64,000 nt of DNA from Gemmataceae bacterium. Lineage in GTDB: Bacteria; Planctomycetota; Planctomycetia; Gemmatales; Gemmataceae. The notes below the pieces were generated by a model that did not search any database, was not told the DNA's origin, and saw only the letters and a program-made list of their open reading frames with translations. Both the position numbers and the translations under genes were made by a program. Location: the NCBI GenBank assembly GCA_019748295.1, contig JAIEPT010000132.1, positions 1 through 64,000 on the forward strand, written 5' to 3'. Shown in pieces: positions 27,716 through 36,103 of the stretch (positions are counted from its first letter, which is position 1; each line of letters starts with the position of its first letter).

Positions 27716-30700
27716 TCAATACCGGCGCCGAATGCTGCGGGCGGCGCGAATGATAATCAAGCCGGCGGCCGCGGCGATCGTCATGCCCCAATACGGAGGG
27801 GCCAAGCCGAGCTGTTCCAGGCAGAATCCGCCGGCAATGCCGAAGAGGGCGGCGAAGACGTACGACGCCGGGCCGCGATAGCGACGATCAGCCAGCACCG
27901 ACGATTCGCCGATCCCCTCGATGACATAGAAGAAGACCGGCGTGAGAAAGATGCCGAACGCGGTCACGCCCAGCATGCCGCTGAAGACGGCAACGCCGAG
28001 CGATCGCCTCATCTCCGCTCCTGCCCCCGAAGCGGCGACCAGCGGCGCCACGCCCAGGATGAACGCGAACGAAGTCATGATGATGGGGCGCAGCCGAAGC
28101 TTGGATGCCTCGATCGTCGCTTCGTAAATCGGCTTGCCGCCGCGATGCAGCTCGCGCGCGAATTCGACGACCAGAATCGCATTCTTGCAGGCGAGCCCGA
28201 CCAGCACGACCAGGCCGATCTGCACGAAGATGTTGATCGACCCATTCGCCGCCAGAACGCCGACGACGCAACTCAACACGCACAGAGGCACGACCAGAAT
28301 CACCGCGAGCGGCAACGCCCAGCTCTCATACAGAGCCGCCAGCGCGAGGAACACGCACATGACGGCGAGGGCGAAGATGGAGACGGCCGTGCTCCCCTCC
28401 TTGATCTGCATGAACATCAGCTCGGTCCACTCCGTCTTCATCGACCGCGGCAGCGTGTTGAGGGCCGTCTCTTCCGTTTCGCCGATGACTTCCCCCGAGT
28501 CGATCCCCGCCGCCAGACTGCCGGTGATCGGCGCGGCCACGGACAGGTTGAATCGCGTCACGAAGATGGGGCCGTTGATTTCCTTCAGCGTGGCGAGCGT
28601 GCCGAGCGATACCATTTGGCCGTACTTGTTGCGGACCTTGAAAAGATTCAGCTTCGCGGGGTCGTTGCGGAATGTCCCCTCGCTCTGCAACGTCACCTGC
28701 CAATGCCGTCCGAACTGATTGAAGCTGTTGACGTAGACCGATCCCAGATACATCTGCACGGTTTGATTCACGTCCTCCAGCTTCAGACCCAACGTCTCGA
28801 CCTTCGTGCGATCGATGTCGAGAAACAATTGCGGCGTATTGGAGCGGAATTGCGTGGAGACGGTGGAGAACTTGCGGTTTTTCCGAAGCTCCCGCACGAG
28901 CGCGTCGGTCTGCTTCTGAAGGGCAGCTAAGCCAAGGCCGCCTTTATCTTCGACCATCAGCTTGAAGCCGCCGGCCACACTTAGACCGGGGACGGGCGAT
29001 GTGCCGAACACGACGACTTGAGCGTCGCGAACCTGCTTGTTCCACTCCTTGCGCAGGCGACTCATGATCGCCACGTCCTTGAGGTGCGGTTGCTGTCGTT
29101 CCCTGAAGGGATGAAGGATGACGAACATCGATCCGAAGTTCGGCCCCGCCGCCTGCTGCACGAAGGAGGTGCCGATGATCGAAATCGTATCAGAGACGCC
29201 GGGCGTTTCGCGCGTCACCCTCTCGACGACCTTCATAATCTCGCGCGTCCGCTCCAGCGACGTGGAATCGGGGAGTTGCACGCTGACGAGCAATCGCCCC
29301 TGGTCTTGCTGCGGCACGAAGCCCGTGGGGGCGGTCGCGAACAGCCAGTAGGTGATGCCGACCATGCCCACATAGGCGATCAGCACGATGGCCGACATTC
29401 GCAGCGCTCGGCCCACGACCCAACCGTAAGCTTCGGTCGCCGCGTCGAACAAGCGATTGAACGCGCGGAAGAGGAAGCCGAGGACGAAGTTCGCCGGCCG
29501 GATCAGGAACCAGCCGGCGAAAAGGCCGATCAGGAAACCCGGCAGGAAAAAGGCGGAAGCGTGGAGCCACCACGTCCGCGTGTCGAGTTCTTCGCTTTCG
29601 CTCAGTTGCGGCAAGCCGAGCGGCTCAGCCATATAGCGAGCCACGTAGCGGACGCCGACCCAGCCCAGAATGAATCCGAAGATCCACCACGGCAACGCCT
29701 CCTTCTTCGGCTCCGCATGCGGCTTCCCCTCTTCGCCATGCGGAGGATGGTCGCGGAAGATAAGCAGCGCACGCGAGGGCGTCATCGTGAGGGCATTGAT
29801 CGCCGAGATCACGGTCGATGCGGCGATGGTGACCGCGAATTGACGGAAGAATCGCCCCGTGATGCCGCTGATGAAAGCACAGGGAACGAACACGGCGCAC
29901 AACACAACCGTGATGGCGATGATCGGGCCGGTGATCTCCTCCATCGCCTTGATGGTGGCTTCGCGTGCTTTCATCCCCTTCGCCATTTGCCGTTCGATGT
30001 TTTCGAGGACGACGATCGCATCATCGACGACGATGCCGATGGCGAGGACCAGCCCGAAGAGGGAGATGTTGTTGAGGCTGAATCCCATCGCCGCCATGAC
30101 GCCGAAGGTGCCGATCAACGAGACGGGCACGTCGATCATCGGCAGGACCATCGCCCGCCAATCTTGGAGGAAGAGCAGGACGACGAGCGTGACGAGCAGC
30201 ACCGCGTCGCGCAGGGTGTGGAAGACCTCCGCCACCGATTCGCGGATGAAGGGGGTGGTGTCGAAACCGATCTTGTAGTCGATGCCGGGCGGGAAGCGTT
30301 TGCTGAGTTCCTTCATCTTCGCCCGCACCTCGTCCCCCACATCGAGGGCGTTGGTGCCGGGAAGCTGATACACGGTCAGGCCGACGGAAGGTTGGCCGTT
30401 GAACCAGCAGGCCTGGTTGTAGTTTTGCGCGCCCATTTCAATGCGGGCGACCTGCTTGAGCCGAACGATCGGACTTGAAACCGCCCGCGGCCCGCCTGCC
30501 ATGCCGCCCCCTGTTCCGCCGCCCCCTCCCGCGGAGATCGAAAGGCCGGAGAGGGAGTCGTCCGTCTCGTTGTCGGCCGAACCACCGCTGCTTCGAACCG
30601 CACCTCCTGCGGTGCTTCCGCCCCCTTCCGCCCCTGCCCCGCCCGCGGTGTTGCCGCCCCCGGCATCGGAGACGCCGCCTTGCGTAGGTGCAGATTGCCC

Positions 30701-31630
30701 TTCCCCCGTCGAAGCGGGCGCGCCGGGCGAAATCACGATTGACTTCGCCATGCTTCCCGCCGCCGCCAGCGGATCGCCGATGCCGGACCCGGGCAGCCCC
30801 GGCGATCCGCCCCCTTTGAGCCGCTTCGGAGCCGGCGACTTGGCAGGCGTCGTCGTCGTTTGGCCGGCCTTGATGATGATGTCGCCGAACTGCTCGGGAT
30901 CGTTCAGTCTTCCGAGCGTGTCGATCGGCTTCTGAAACTGCTGCCCCTTCGACGTCGGCGGTTGGCCGATCTGCCCCGCCACCGCCTCGATGTTCTGCGA
31001 CCGCACCGCCTCGGCCACTTCAACCGCACTCATGTTGAGCGCGGCGAGCTTCTGCGGATCGAGCCAGGCGCGGATGCTGTAATCGCGCTGCCCCATGATC
31101 TTCACGTCGGAAACGCCGTCCACGCGCAGCAGCTCATCCTGAATGTTGATGACCGCGAAGTTGCTCAGGTGCAGATCGTCGTACTTGTTGTCCGGCGAGA
31201 AGAAATTGATCATCAGCAGCATGTCCGGCGTCTTCTTCCGGATGCGGATTCCCTGCTTCTGCACCGGCGAAGGCAGCAGCGGCATCGCCATCGACACGCG
31301 GTTTTGCACCATCACCAGCGCGGTGTTGATGTTCGTGCTCACGTCGAACGTGCATGAGAGCGTATACGAACCGTCGTTCGACGATTGGGACGACATGTAC
31401 AGCAAGCCGGGGACGCCCGTCACCTGCTGCTCGATCGGCGCCCCCACCGTGTCGGCAATCACCTGGGCGTTGGCTCCGGGGTAGCTGATCGAAACCTGCA
31501 CCCCCGGCGGTGTGATGCGCGGATACTGCGCCACCGGAAGCGTGAAGAGGGCGATCCCTCCAATGAGGGTGATGACGACGGACAACACCGTCGCGAAGAT
31601 CGGGCGATCAATGAAGAAACGAGACAACAT
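27716..31630 (-). CDS. RND multidrug efflux pump, inner-membrane subunit with a glycine-rich periplasmic insert
   Basis: A 1,304-residue AcrB-family pump starting at 'MLSRFFIDRPIFATVLSV'. The frame is open for 34 more codons upstream, but that stretch is a translated repeat element and lacks the family N-terminus. The proton-relay Asp-Asp is in 'GIVVDDAIVVLENIE'. Between 'FGDIIIKAGQ' (about residue 256) and 'SPIVRLKQVARIEMGAQNY' (about 386) lies a roughly 130-residue Gly/Ser/Ala-rich insertion, where E. coli AcrB has only a short turn. The paralogue downstream has a much shorter insert at the same place. The gene order adaptor, RND, RND suggests the two pump proteins may form a heteromeric transporter like MdtBC, or two alternative pumps. 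Confidence 0.9.
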   Translation of the reverse strand: MLSRFFIDRPIFATVLSVVITLIGGIALFTLPVAQYPRITPPGVQVSISYPGANAQVIADTVGAPIEQQVTGVPGLLYMSSQSSNDGSYTLSCTFDVSTNINTALVMVQNRVSMAMPLLPSPVQKQGIRIRKKTPDMLLMINFFSPDNKYDDLHLSNFAVINIQDELLRVDGVSDVKIMGQRDYSIRAWLDPQKLAALNMSAVEVAEAVRSQNIEAVAGQIGQPPTSKGQQFQKPIDTLGRLNDPEQFGDIIIKAGQTTTTPAKSPAPKRLKGGGSPGLPGSGIGDPLAAAGSMAKSIVISPGAPASTGEGQSAPTQGGVSDAGGGNTAGGAGAEGGGSTAGGAVRSSGGSADNETDDSLSGLSISAGGGGGTGGGMAGGPRAVSSPIVRLKQVARIEMGAQNYNQACWFNGQPSVGLTVYQLPGTNALDVGDEVRAKMKELSKRFPPGIDYKIGFDTTPFIRESVAEVFHTLRDAVLLVTLVVLLFLQDWRAMVLPMIDVPVSLIGTFGVMAAMGFSLNNISLFGLVLAIGIVVDDAIVVLENIERQMAKGMKAREATIKAMEEITGPIIAITVVLCAVFVPCAFISGITGRFFRQFAVTIAASTVISAINALTMTPSRALLIFRDHPPHGEEGKPHAEPKKEALPWWIFGFILGWVGVRYVARYMAEPLGLPQLSESEELDTRTWWLHASAFFLPGFLIGLFAGWFLIRPANFVLGFLFRAFNRLFDAATEAYGWVVGRALRMSAIVLIAYVGMVGITYWLFATAPTGFVPQQDQGRLLVSVQLPDSTSLERTREIMKVVERVTRETPGVSDTISIIGTSFVQQAAGPNFGSMFVILHPFRERQQPHLKDVAIMSRLRKEWNKQVRDAQVVVFGTSPVPGLSVAGGFKLMVEDKGGLGLAALQKQTDALVRELRKNRKFSTVSTQFRSNTPQLFLDIDRTKVETLGLKLEDVNQTVQMYLGSVYVNSFNQFGRHWQVTLQSEGTFRNDPAKLNLFKVRNKYGQMVSLGTLATLKEINGPIFVTRFNLSVAAPITGSLAAGIDSGEVIGETEETALNTLPRSMKTEWTELMFMQIKEGSTAVSIFALAVMCVFLALAALYESWALPLAVILVVPLCVLSCVVGVLAANGSINIFVQIGLVVLVGLACKNAILVVEFARELHRGGKPIYEATIEASKLRLRPIIMTSFAFILGVAPLVAASGAGAEMRRSLGVAVFSGMLGVTAFGIFLTPVFFYVIEGIGESSVLADRRYRGPASYVFAALFGIAGGFCLEQLGLAPPYWGMTIAAAAGLIIIRAARSIRRRY

Positions 31631-32341
31631 GAGGGCGAGCTTCCGTTCCCGGCGTGACTTCTTCCACGTCTTGCTCCCCTCGCCCTCCGGGAGAGGGGCC
31701 GGGGGTGAGGGCGTCCTGCATGCTCCCCTCACCCACCGGCAAGATATTGCATCTTCGACCGAAAGCGTTGAAGAGTCATTGATTTTGTTTCATGGTGTCG
31801 CGTGTGCCATGTTTCGCCGGGTCCATGGCCGGGCTGTTCAATGCTTCCGCTTCCACCGGCGAAGCATGCGAAGCTTCCGAGGAGCCGCGCACCCAGTAAG
31901 CGGTTCGGCGTGACGCCATGCGAAAACGCTTACTTCGTGCGAAGCTCCTTCGTCTTTCGCCTGCGAAGCTTCCGAGCGTTCGGTCTGAGGCATGATTGGA
32001 CGGTGAAAGCGGACGGTTCGCCGGCCCCGGCCAGGGATCCGCCCAAGCATGGCATGGCACGTCGCGGCTGCTTCAACAGATCCGAACGACTTATGTCGAA
32101 GAAGCAATATCCTCCCTCCGGGAGAGGGGCTGGGGCTGAGGGCAGCACCTTCGCCCCATGCTACGCTATGATTTGCTCGCTGTTCGCAAACAGGAGACCC
32201 CCAGCCCCAGCCCCTCTCCCGGAGGGCGAGGGGGGCAAGACCGGCCTTCGCGCTTTCGCTACCTGACAATCAATCATGCGCCCGATGGTTTCAAGCCACA
32301 CCCTCACCCCGGCCCTCTCCCAAGGGGAGAGGGAGGAAGCA
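31631..32341. repeat. 711-base gap filled with palindromic repeats
   Basis: No gene. From left to right there is a GGGAGAGGG-type element at 31672-31713, then a long imperfect palindrome centred on 31881-31948. Next come an inverted pair of GGGAGAGGG-type elements at 32110-32241 and another copy at about 32296-32335. The whole separates the RND adaptor from the first RND pump gene on the same strand. Transcripts spanning the operon would carry several strong hairpins. Confidence 0.75.
31881..31948. repeat. Palindromic repeat, 'AGTAAGCGG' family, copy 2
   Basis: It shares AGTAAGCGGTT, the right-arm string CGCTTACTTCGTGCG and the outer AGCCGCGCAC/GTGCG arms with the element at 51-114. The surrounding sequence (about 31790-32065) continues as an imperfect palindrome with GTGCCATG at one end and CATGGCAC at the other. 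This suggests a larger composite element. Confidence 0.65.
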
Positions 32342-33544
32342 TCATTTCCTGCCGCTCGACTTGGCGGCCTTTTCCTTCGGTTCCTTCTCGACGATTCTCT
32401 GGCGGTAGGAGGGCATGTCCTCGAGCTTTTCGGGGGAGACGACCACGCCGGGGCGGATCTGCTGCAGGCCGCCGACCACGACCCATTCGTCCCCTTTGAG
32501 GCCTGAAGTAATGACGCGAAGGCCATCTTCCTGCAGGGCGCCGATTTTCACCTCGCGCGATTGAATCTTGTTTTCGGCATCCAGGAAGTTGACGTACTTG
32601 AGCCCCTGATCCGATGTGATCGCTCGATCGATGACGAGCATGGCCGGGTGTCGATCGCCGATGGGGAGCTGGATGCGGACGAACATGCCCGGCGCCATCA
32701 GCCGCACGCCGTTTTCCGGCTTCGGATTCGCGAACACGCCGCGGACGGCGATGCTTCCGGTGTTCGGGTTCACCTGGTTGTTGACGAAATCGATGACGCC
32801 TTTGCGCGGGTAGTTCGCCTCGCCAGGCAGCGACATGTTGACCGGAATCTTGCCGTCCGCCGGTACTTTGACGCGTCCTTGGTTGATCGCTTGCCGAATG
32901 CTCTGCAGCGTCGTTTCGTCCATGTCGAAGTAGACGTGCATCGGGTCGAGCGAGACGACCGTGGTCAGCAGAGTCTGATCCTGGCTGACGAGATTGCCGA
33001 CCGTGAGATAGCGTCGGCCCACCTGGCCATCGATCGGTGCTTTGACCTTGGTGAAATCGAGATTGAGCTTGTAGACCTCGGTGCTGGCCTGAAACGCCCT
33101 GACCCGAGCCTGGGCCTCGTCGACGGCTGCGATGGCCTGATCGATCTGCAGCGCGCTGACCGCCCCCCGTGCATCCCGATCTCGGGCGAGCGTGGTGCGG
33201 GCGAGCTGAAGCTGCGATTGGTAGAGCGAAACCTGTCCCAAAGCCTGGTCGAGCTGCGCCTGATAGGGCCGAGGGTCGATCTCGAACAGCAGATCGCCCG
33301 TCTTGACCTCCGCCCCTTCCTTGAAGGTGATCTTCGTGAGGTATCCCGTCACGCGCGGCACCACGTTGACGGATTCGACCGCATTGGTGCGGCCCGTGAA
33401 TTCCACGAAGTCCTGCACTTCGCGCATCGCGGGCTTGCTCACCGGCGTCACCGGCGGCTCCGCCTTCGGCGTCTCCCGCATCTTGGGCGTGCAACCGACC
33501 GCGGAAAAAAGGATCAGGCAAACAAGGAGAGCCGAGCGAAGCAT
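32342..33544 (-). CDS. RND efflux periplasmic adaptor (membrane-fusion) lipoprotein
   Basis: A 400-residue protein of the AcrA/MexA family. The chosen ATG (GGAG 9 bases upstream) gives a lipoprotein signal ending 'LFSAVGC', with Cys18 lipidated; longer frames upstream lack this. The barrel-sandwich/lipoyl halves ('VPRVTGYLTKITFKEGAEVKTGDLLFEI' and 'DFTKVKAPIDGQVGRRYLTVGNLV') flank a coiled-coil hairpin at about residues 110-165, and a beta-barrel and membrane-proximal domain follow. It links the RND pump to an outer-membrane channel. It is first in the adaptor, RND, RND gene order on the minus strand. A hybrid sensor kinase 147 bases upstream may regulate it. No outer-membrane factor gene is in the window. 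Confidence 0.88.
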   Translation of the reverse strand: MLRSALLVCLILFSAVGCTPKMRETPKAEPPVTPVSKPAMREVQDFVEFTGRTNAVESVNVVPRVTGYLTKITFKEGAEVKTGDLLFEIDPRPYQAQLDQALGQVSLYQSQLQLARTTLARDRDARGAVSALQIDQAIAAVDEAQARVRAFQASTEVYKLNLDFTKVKAPIDGQVGRRYLTVGNLVSQDQTLLTTVVSLDPMHVYFDMDETTLQSIRQAINQGRVKVPADGKIPVNMSLPGEANYPRKGVIDFVNNQVNPNTGSIAVRGVFANPKPENGVRLMAPGMFVRIQLPIGDRHPAMLVIDRAITSDQGLKYVNFLDAENKIQSREVKIGALQEDGLRVITSGLKGDEWVVVGGLQQIRPGVVVSPEKLEDMPSYRQRIVEKEPKEKAAKSSGRK

Positions 33545-33691
33545 GGAGGGGTGCTCCGATTGCAGACGATGGATTTCATCGTGAGAGGAAGCCAACTCGG
33601 GGCGGGATTCGAGGCGGAGGTCCGGACCAGGCAACTGCATCATAGCCGACTTCGCCAGGCAACAGGTCACTTTGCCTGCGCTCAGTTGCAC

Positions 33692-35704
33692 TCATGCCGG
33701 ACGGACCAGCAACGATTCAAGCACGCGTGCATCGACGGGTTTCGTGAGATGGTAGTCGAAACCCGCTTCTTTCGTCCGCTCCCGGTCCTCGTCGTGTCCA
33801 TATCCGGTGACCGCAATCAGTCGAGCACGCGCCGTCGCCGGATCGTGCCGCAGCGCGTCGGCGACGCCGTAGCCGTCCAACCCCGGCAAGCCGATGTCGC
33901 ACAGGACCACGTCCGGCCGCCAATGGCGAGCCATCTCGACCCCCTCAAGCCCATCGCTCGCGGTCTGGACGCGGTGCCCAATCACTTCGAGAAGCATCCG
34001 CATGCTTTCCGCGGCATCGCGATTGTCTTCCACAATCAAGATGCGAAGCGGTTCGGCCGCTTTCTCTTGCGAATTGCCGCTGGTTTGTCCGATGGCGGGA
34101 ACTTCGTGCTTCAGCGGCAGACGAACGATGAACGCGGCGCCCTGGCCGGGCCCATCGCTCTCCGCGCGAACTTCCCCCCCATGCAGTTCCACCAACCCTT
34201 TGACGACGGATAGCCCGACGCCGAGTCCGCCGCGCGATCGATCGAGGCTGCGGTCCGCTTGGGAAAACACCTCAAAGAGCCGCGGGAACAGATCCGGCGC
34301 GATGCCGATTCCATGATCCCGGACTTCCATCGTCGCACAACGACCGTCAGGATCTGCCGTCAAACGCACCGTGACCCGATCGCCGCCGTTGCGGAACTTG
34401 ACGGCATTGTCGAGCAGGTTGTTCAGCACCTGCGACAGCCGAACCGGATCGCCCGCAACCCACAGGGGCGTCTCTGCCAGATCCAAGTCGAGACGCAACC
34501 CGGCCTGTTCCAGCAGAGGCCGCCGATCCTCGGCAGCCGCACGCACATGGGCGGTCAAATCGATTTGCTGCCGGCGGATCGGAATCTTGCCGTGCGTGAT
34601 CCGAGAGACGTCGAGCAGGTCATCGACGAGCCGAGTGAGGTGACGGATCTGCCGCTCCATCATGTCTCGGGCGCGATTCAGCATTCCCTGATCCGCGGGG
34701 GAAAGGCGGAGCATCTGAAGTCCGTTCATTACCGGGGCAAGCGGATTGCGAAGCTCGTGCGCAAGCATGGCGAGAAACTGATCCTTGCGACGCGCCGACT
34801 CCGCAAGTTGCGCGTTGGCCTCGGAAAGATCGCGCGTGCGATCCATGACCTTCACTTCCAACTCGTCGCGCGCCTGCCTGAGCGAGTCTTCGTTGTGCTT
34901 CCGCTCGGTCAGATCCCGCGTCACTTTCGCGAAGCCAAGCAATCGCCCGGATTCGTCCTTCAAAGCCGTGATCATGACGTTGGCCCAAAACGTCGAGCCG
35001 TCTTTGCGGACTCTCCAACCTTCGTCCTCGCATTTGCCGTCCGCGGCTGCCAGCTTCAGCTCCTGGGCGGGCCAACCTCGGTCAGTCGCTTCCTTCGGAT
35101 AAAACGTCGAGAAATGCCGACCGATGATCTCGTCGGCCGTATAGCCCTTGAGACGATGCGCCCCCGGATTCCAGGTTGCGACATACCCCTCCGCGTCGAG
35201 AAGAAAGATGGCGTATTCGTTGGTTCCGTGAACCAGCAGCCGGAGTTGGTCCGCCTCGCGGCGAGCCTTCGCCTTGTCGAGGTACAGCTCCGCGAATCCG
35301 CGAACTTTTGCCTGGAGAATGATCGGAATGATCGGCTTGATGAGAAAATCGACTGCTCCCAGCGAATACGCCTCCTCCATCTGGCCGCGTTCGACGTCGC
35401 CGGCGGTGATGAAGATGAGGGGCGTTCTGCGCGTGCGATCGTCCGCGCGAATCCTGCGCGCCGTTTCCATCCCGTCGATGCCCGGCATTCGCAAATCAAG
35501 AAGCACGACCGCGAAATCTTCCCGCTCCAGTCGCGCGATGCCTTGCTCGCCGGAGGTCGCTTCAACGATGACGTAACCCAAGTCGTCGAGCACGACGCGG
35601 AGCGCCAAACGATTGGCCGCCGAGTCGTCGACGAGAAGAATGTTCGCGTGTGGTTCGAGAGGCACTTGTCGATTCTTGGGCGCGGCAATCGACGGATTCG
35701 CCAT
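33692..35704 (-). CDS. Hybrid sensor histidine kinase: REC-PAS-HisKA-HATPase-REC
   Basis: A 670-residue soluble kinase with no membrane segment. An N-terminal receiver (about 20-140, phospho-Asp70 in 'LLDLRMPGIDG') is followed by a PAS/PAC sensor (about 155-270), a HisKA domain with His316 in 'MLAHELRNPLAP', and an HATPase_c domain with an 'LNNLLDNAVKF' N-box and 'GGLGVGLSV' G2 box. A C-terminal receiver has Asp603 in 'CDIGLPGLDG'. The ATG follows GAGGAAGG; the upstream frame reads through a repeat element. The gene lies just upstream of and co-directional with the RND adaptor. A signalling role for efflux control is possible but inferred only from proximity. No DNA-binding output is present. 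Confidence 0.88.
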   Translation of the reverse strand: MANPSIAAPKNRQVPLEPHANILLVDDSAANRLALRVVLDDLGYVIVEATSGEQGIARLEREDFAVVLLDLRMPGIDGMETARRIRADDRTRRTPLIFITAGDVERGQMEEAYSLGAVDFLIKPIIPIILQAKVRGFAELYLDKAKARREADQLRLLVHGTNEYAIFLLDAEGYVATWNPGAHRLKGYTADEIIGRHFSTFYPKEATDRGWPAQELKLAAADGKCEDEGWRVRKDGSTFWANVMITALKDESGRLLGFAKVTRDLTERKHNEDSLRQARDELEVKVMDRTRDLSEANAQLAESARRKDQFLAMLAHELRNPLAPVMNGLQMLRLSPADQGMLNRARDMMERQIRHLTRLVDDLLDVSRITHGKIPIRRQQIDLTAHVRAAAEDRRPLLEQAGLRLDLDLAETPLWVAGDPVRLSQVLNNLLDNAVKFRNGGDRVTVRLTADPDGRCATMEVRDHGIGIAPDLFPRLFEVFSQADRSLDRSRGGLGVGLSVVKGLVELHGGEVRAESDGPGQGAAFIVRLPLKHEVPAIGQTSGNSQEKAAEPLRILIVEDNRDAAESMRMLLEVIGHRVQTASDGLEGVEMARHWRPDVVLCDIGLPGLDGYGVADALRHDPATARARLIAVTGYGHDEDRERTKEAGFDYHLTKPVDARVLESLLVRPA

Positions 35705-35762
35705 GTTGCCTTCCTCGCAGGGGGCGGAAAGTTCGGAAAGCGGCTCACAAATGGTTCCGAGA

Positions 35763-35837
35763 CCACGGTCGTCCGCTTGCGGCTTAGCGAGATCAGGGCT
35801 TTCTCCGAACGCGAAGCCGCAAGCGGAAGACCGTGGT
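35763..35837. repeat. Palindromic repeat, 'CCGCTTGCGGCTT' family
   Basis: Arms CCACGGTCgTCCGCTTGCGG plus CTT and their complement flank a 27-base loop. The loop (CGAGATCAGGGCTTTCTCCG) is almost the reverse complement of the loop of the copy at 54286-54388, so the element inserts in both orientations. It lies in the leader of the hybrid kinase gene. Confidence 0.75.
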
Positions 35838-36039
35838 TCCGAAACACCTTCCAAGTCTTGAGAAATGCATTTTAAGCGATGGCGGGGGAGAGGAAAGCCT
35901 AAGTCGAGACGCACGGCCAGTGGGGGCGCCCCCAATGGATCGCTGGGACCGCCGCGCCGCCGCCTCACGTGTTGGACCCGATTCCAGGGGCCGCGCCAAC
36001 CCTCGGAACGCTTTCGCCTTGAGTTCGCCTGAATCTGCT

Positions 36040-36068
36040 TTGGCCCAAGCCGCATTCCCTGTTACGAT
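36040..36068 (+). promoter_or_regulatory. Candidate promoter for the DUF1549/DUF1501 pair
   Basis: TTGGCC at 36040-36045 and TACGAT at 36063-36068, with 17-base spacing, end 35 bases before the ATG at 36104. This is a sequence match only. Confidence 0.35.
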
Positions 36069-36103
36069 GCACATCCATCCCGCCGACCTTGACAGGTTCA
36101 TCC

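Noticed and set aside
31631-31732. N-terminal extension of the RND pump reading frame
   Set aside because: The translated sequence is that of a repeat element (Pro-Leu-Pro-Glu-Gly-Glu-Gly type), and the conserved pump N-terminus starts at the later ATG (31630).
32561-34213. 550-codon plus-strand frame across the RND adaptor and hybrid kinase genes
   Set aside because: It spans two real minus-strand genes and the gap between them; low complexity and charged; no motif.
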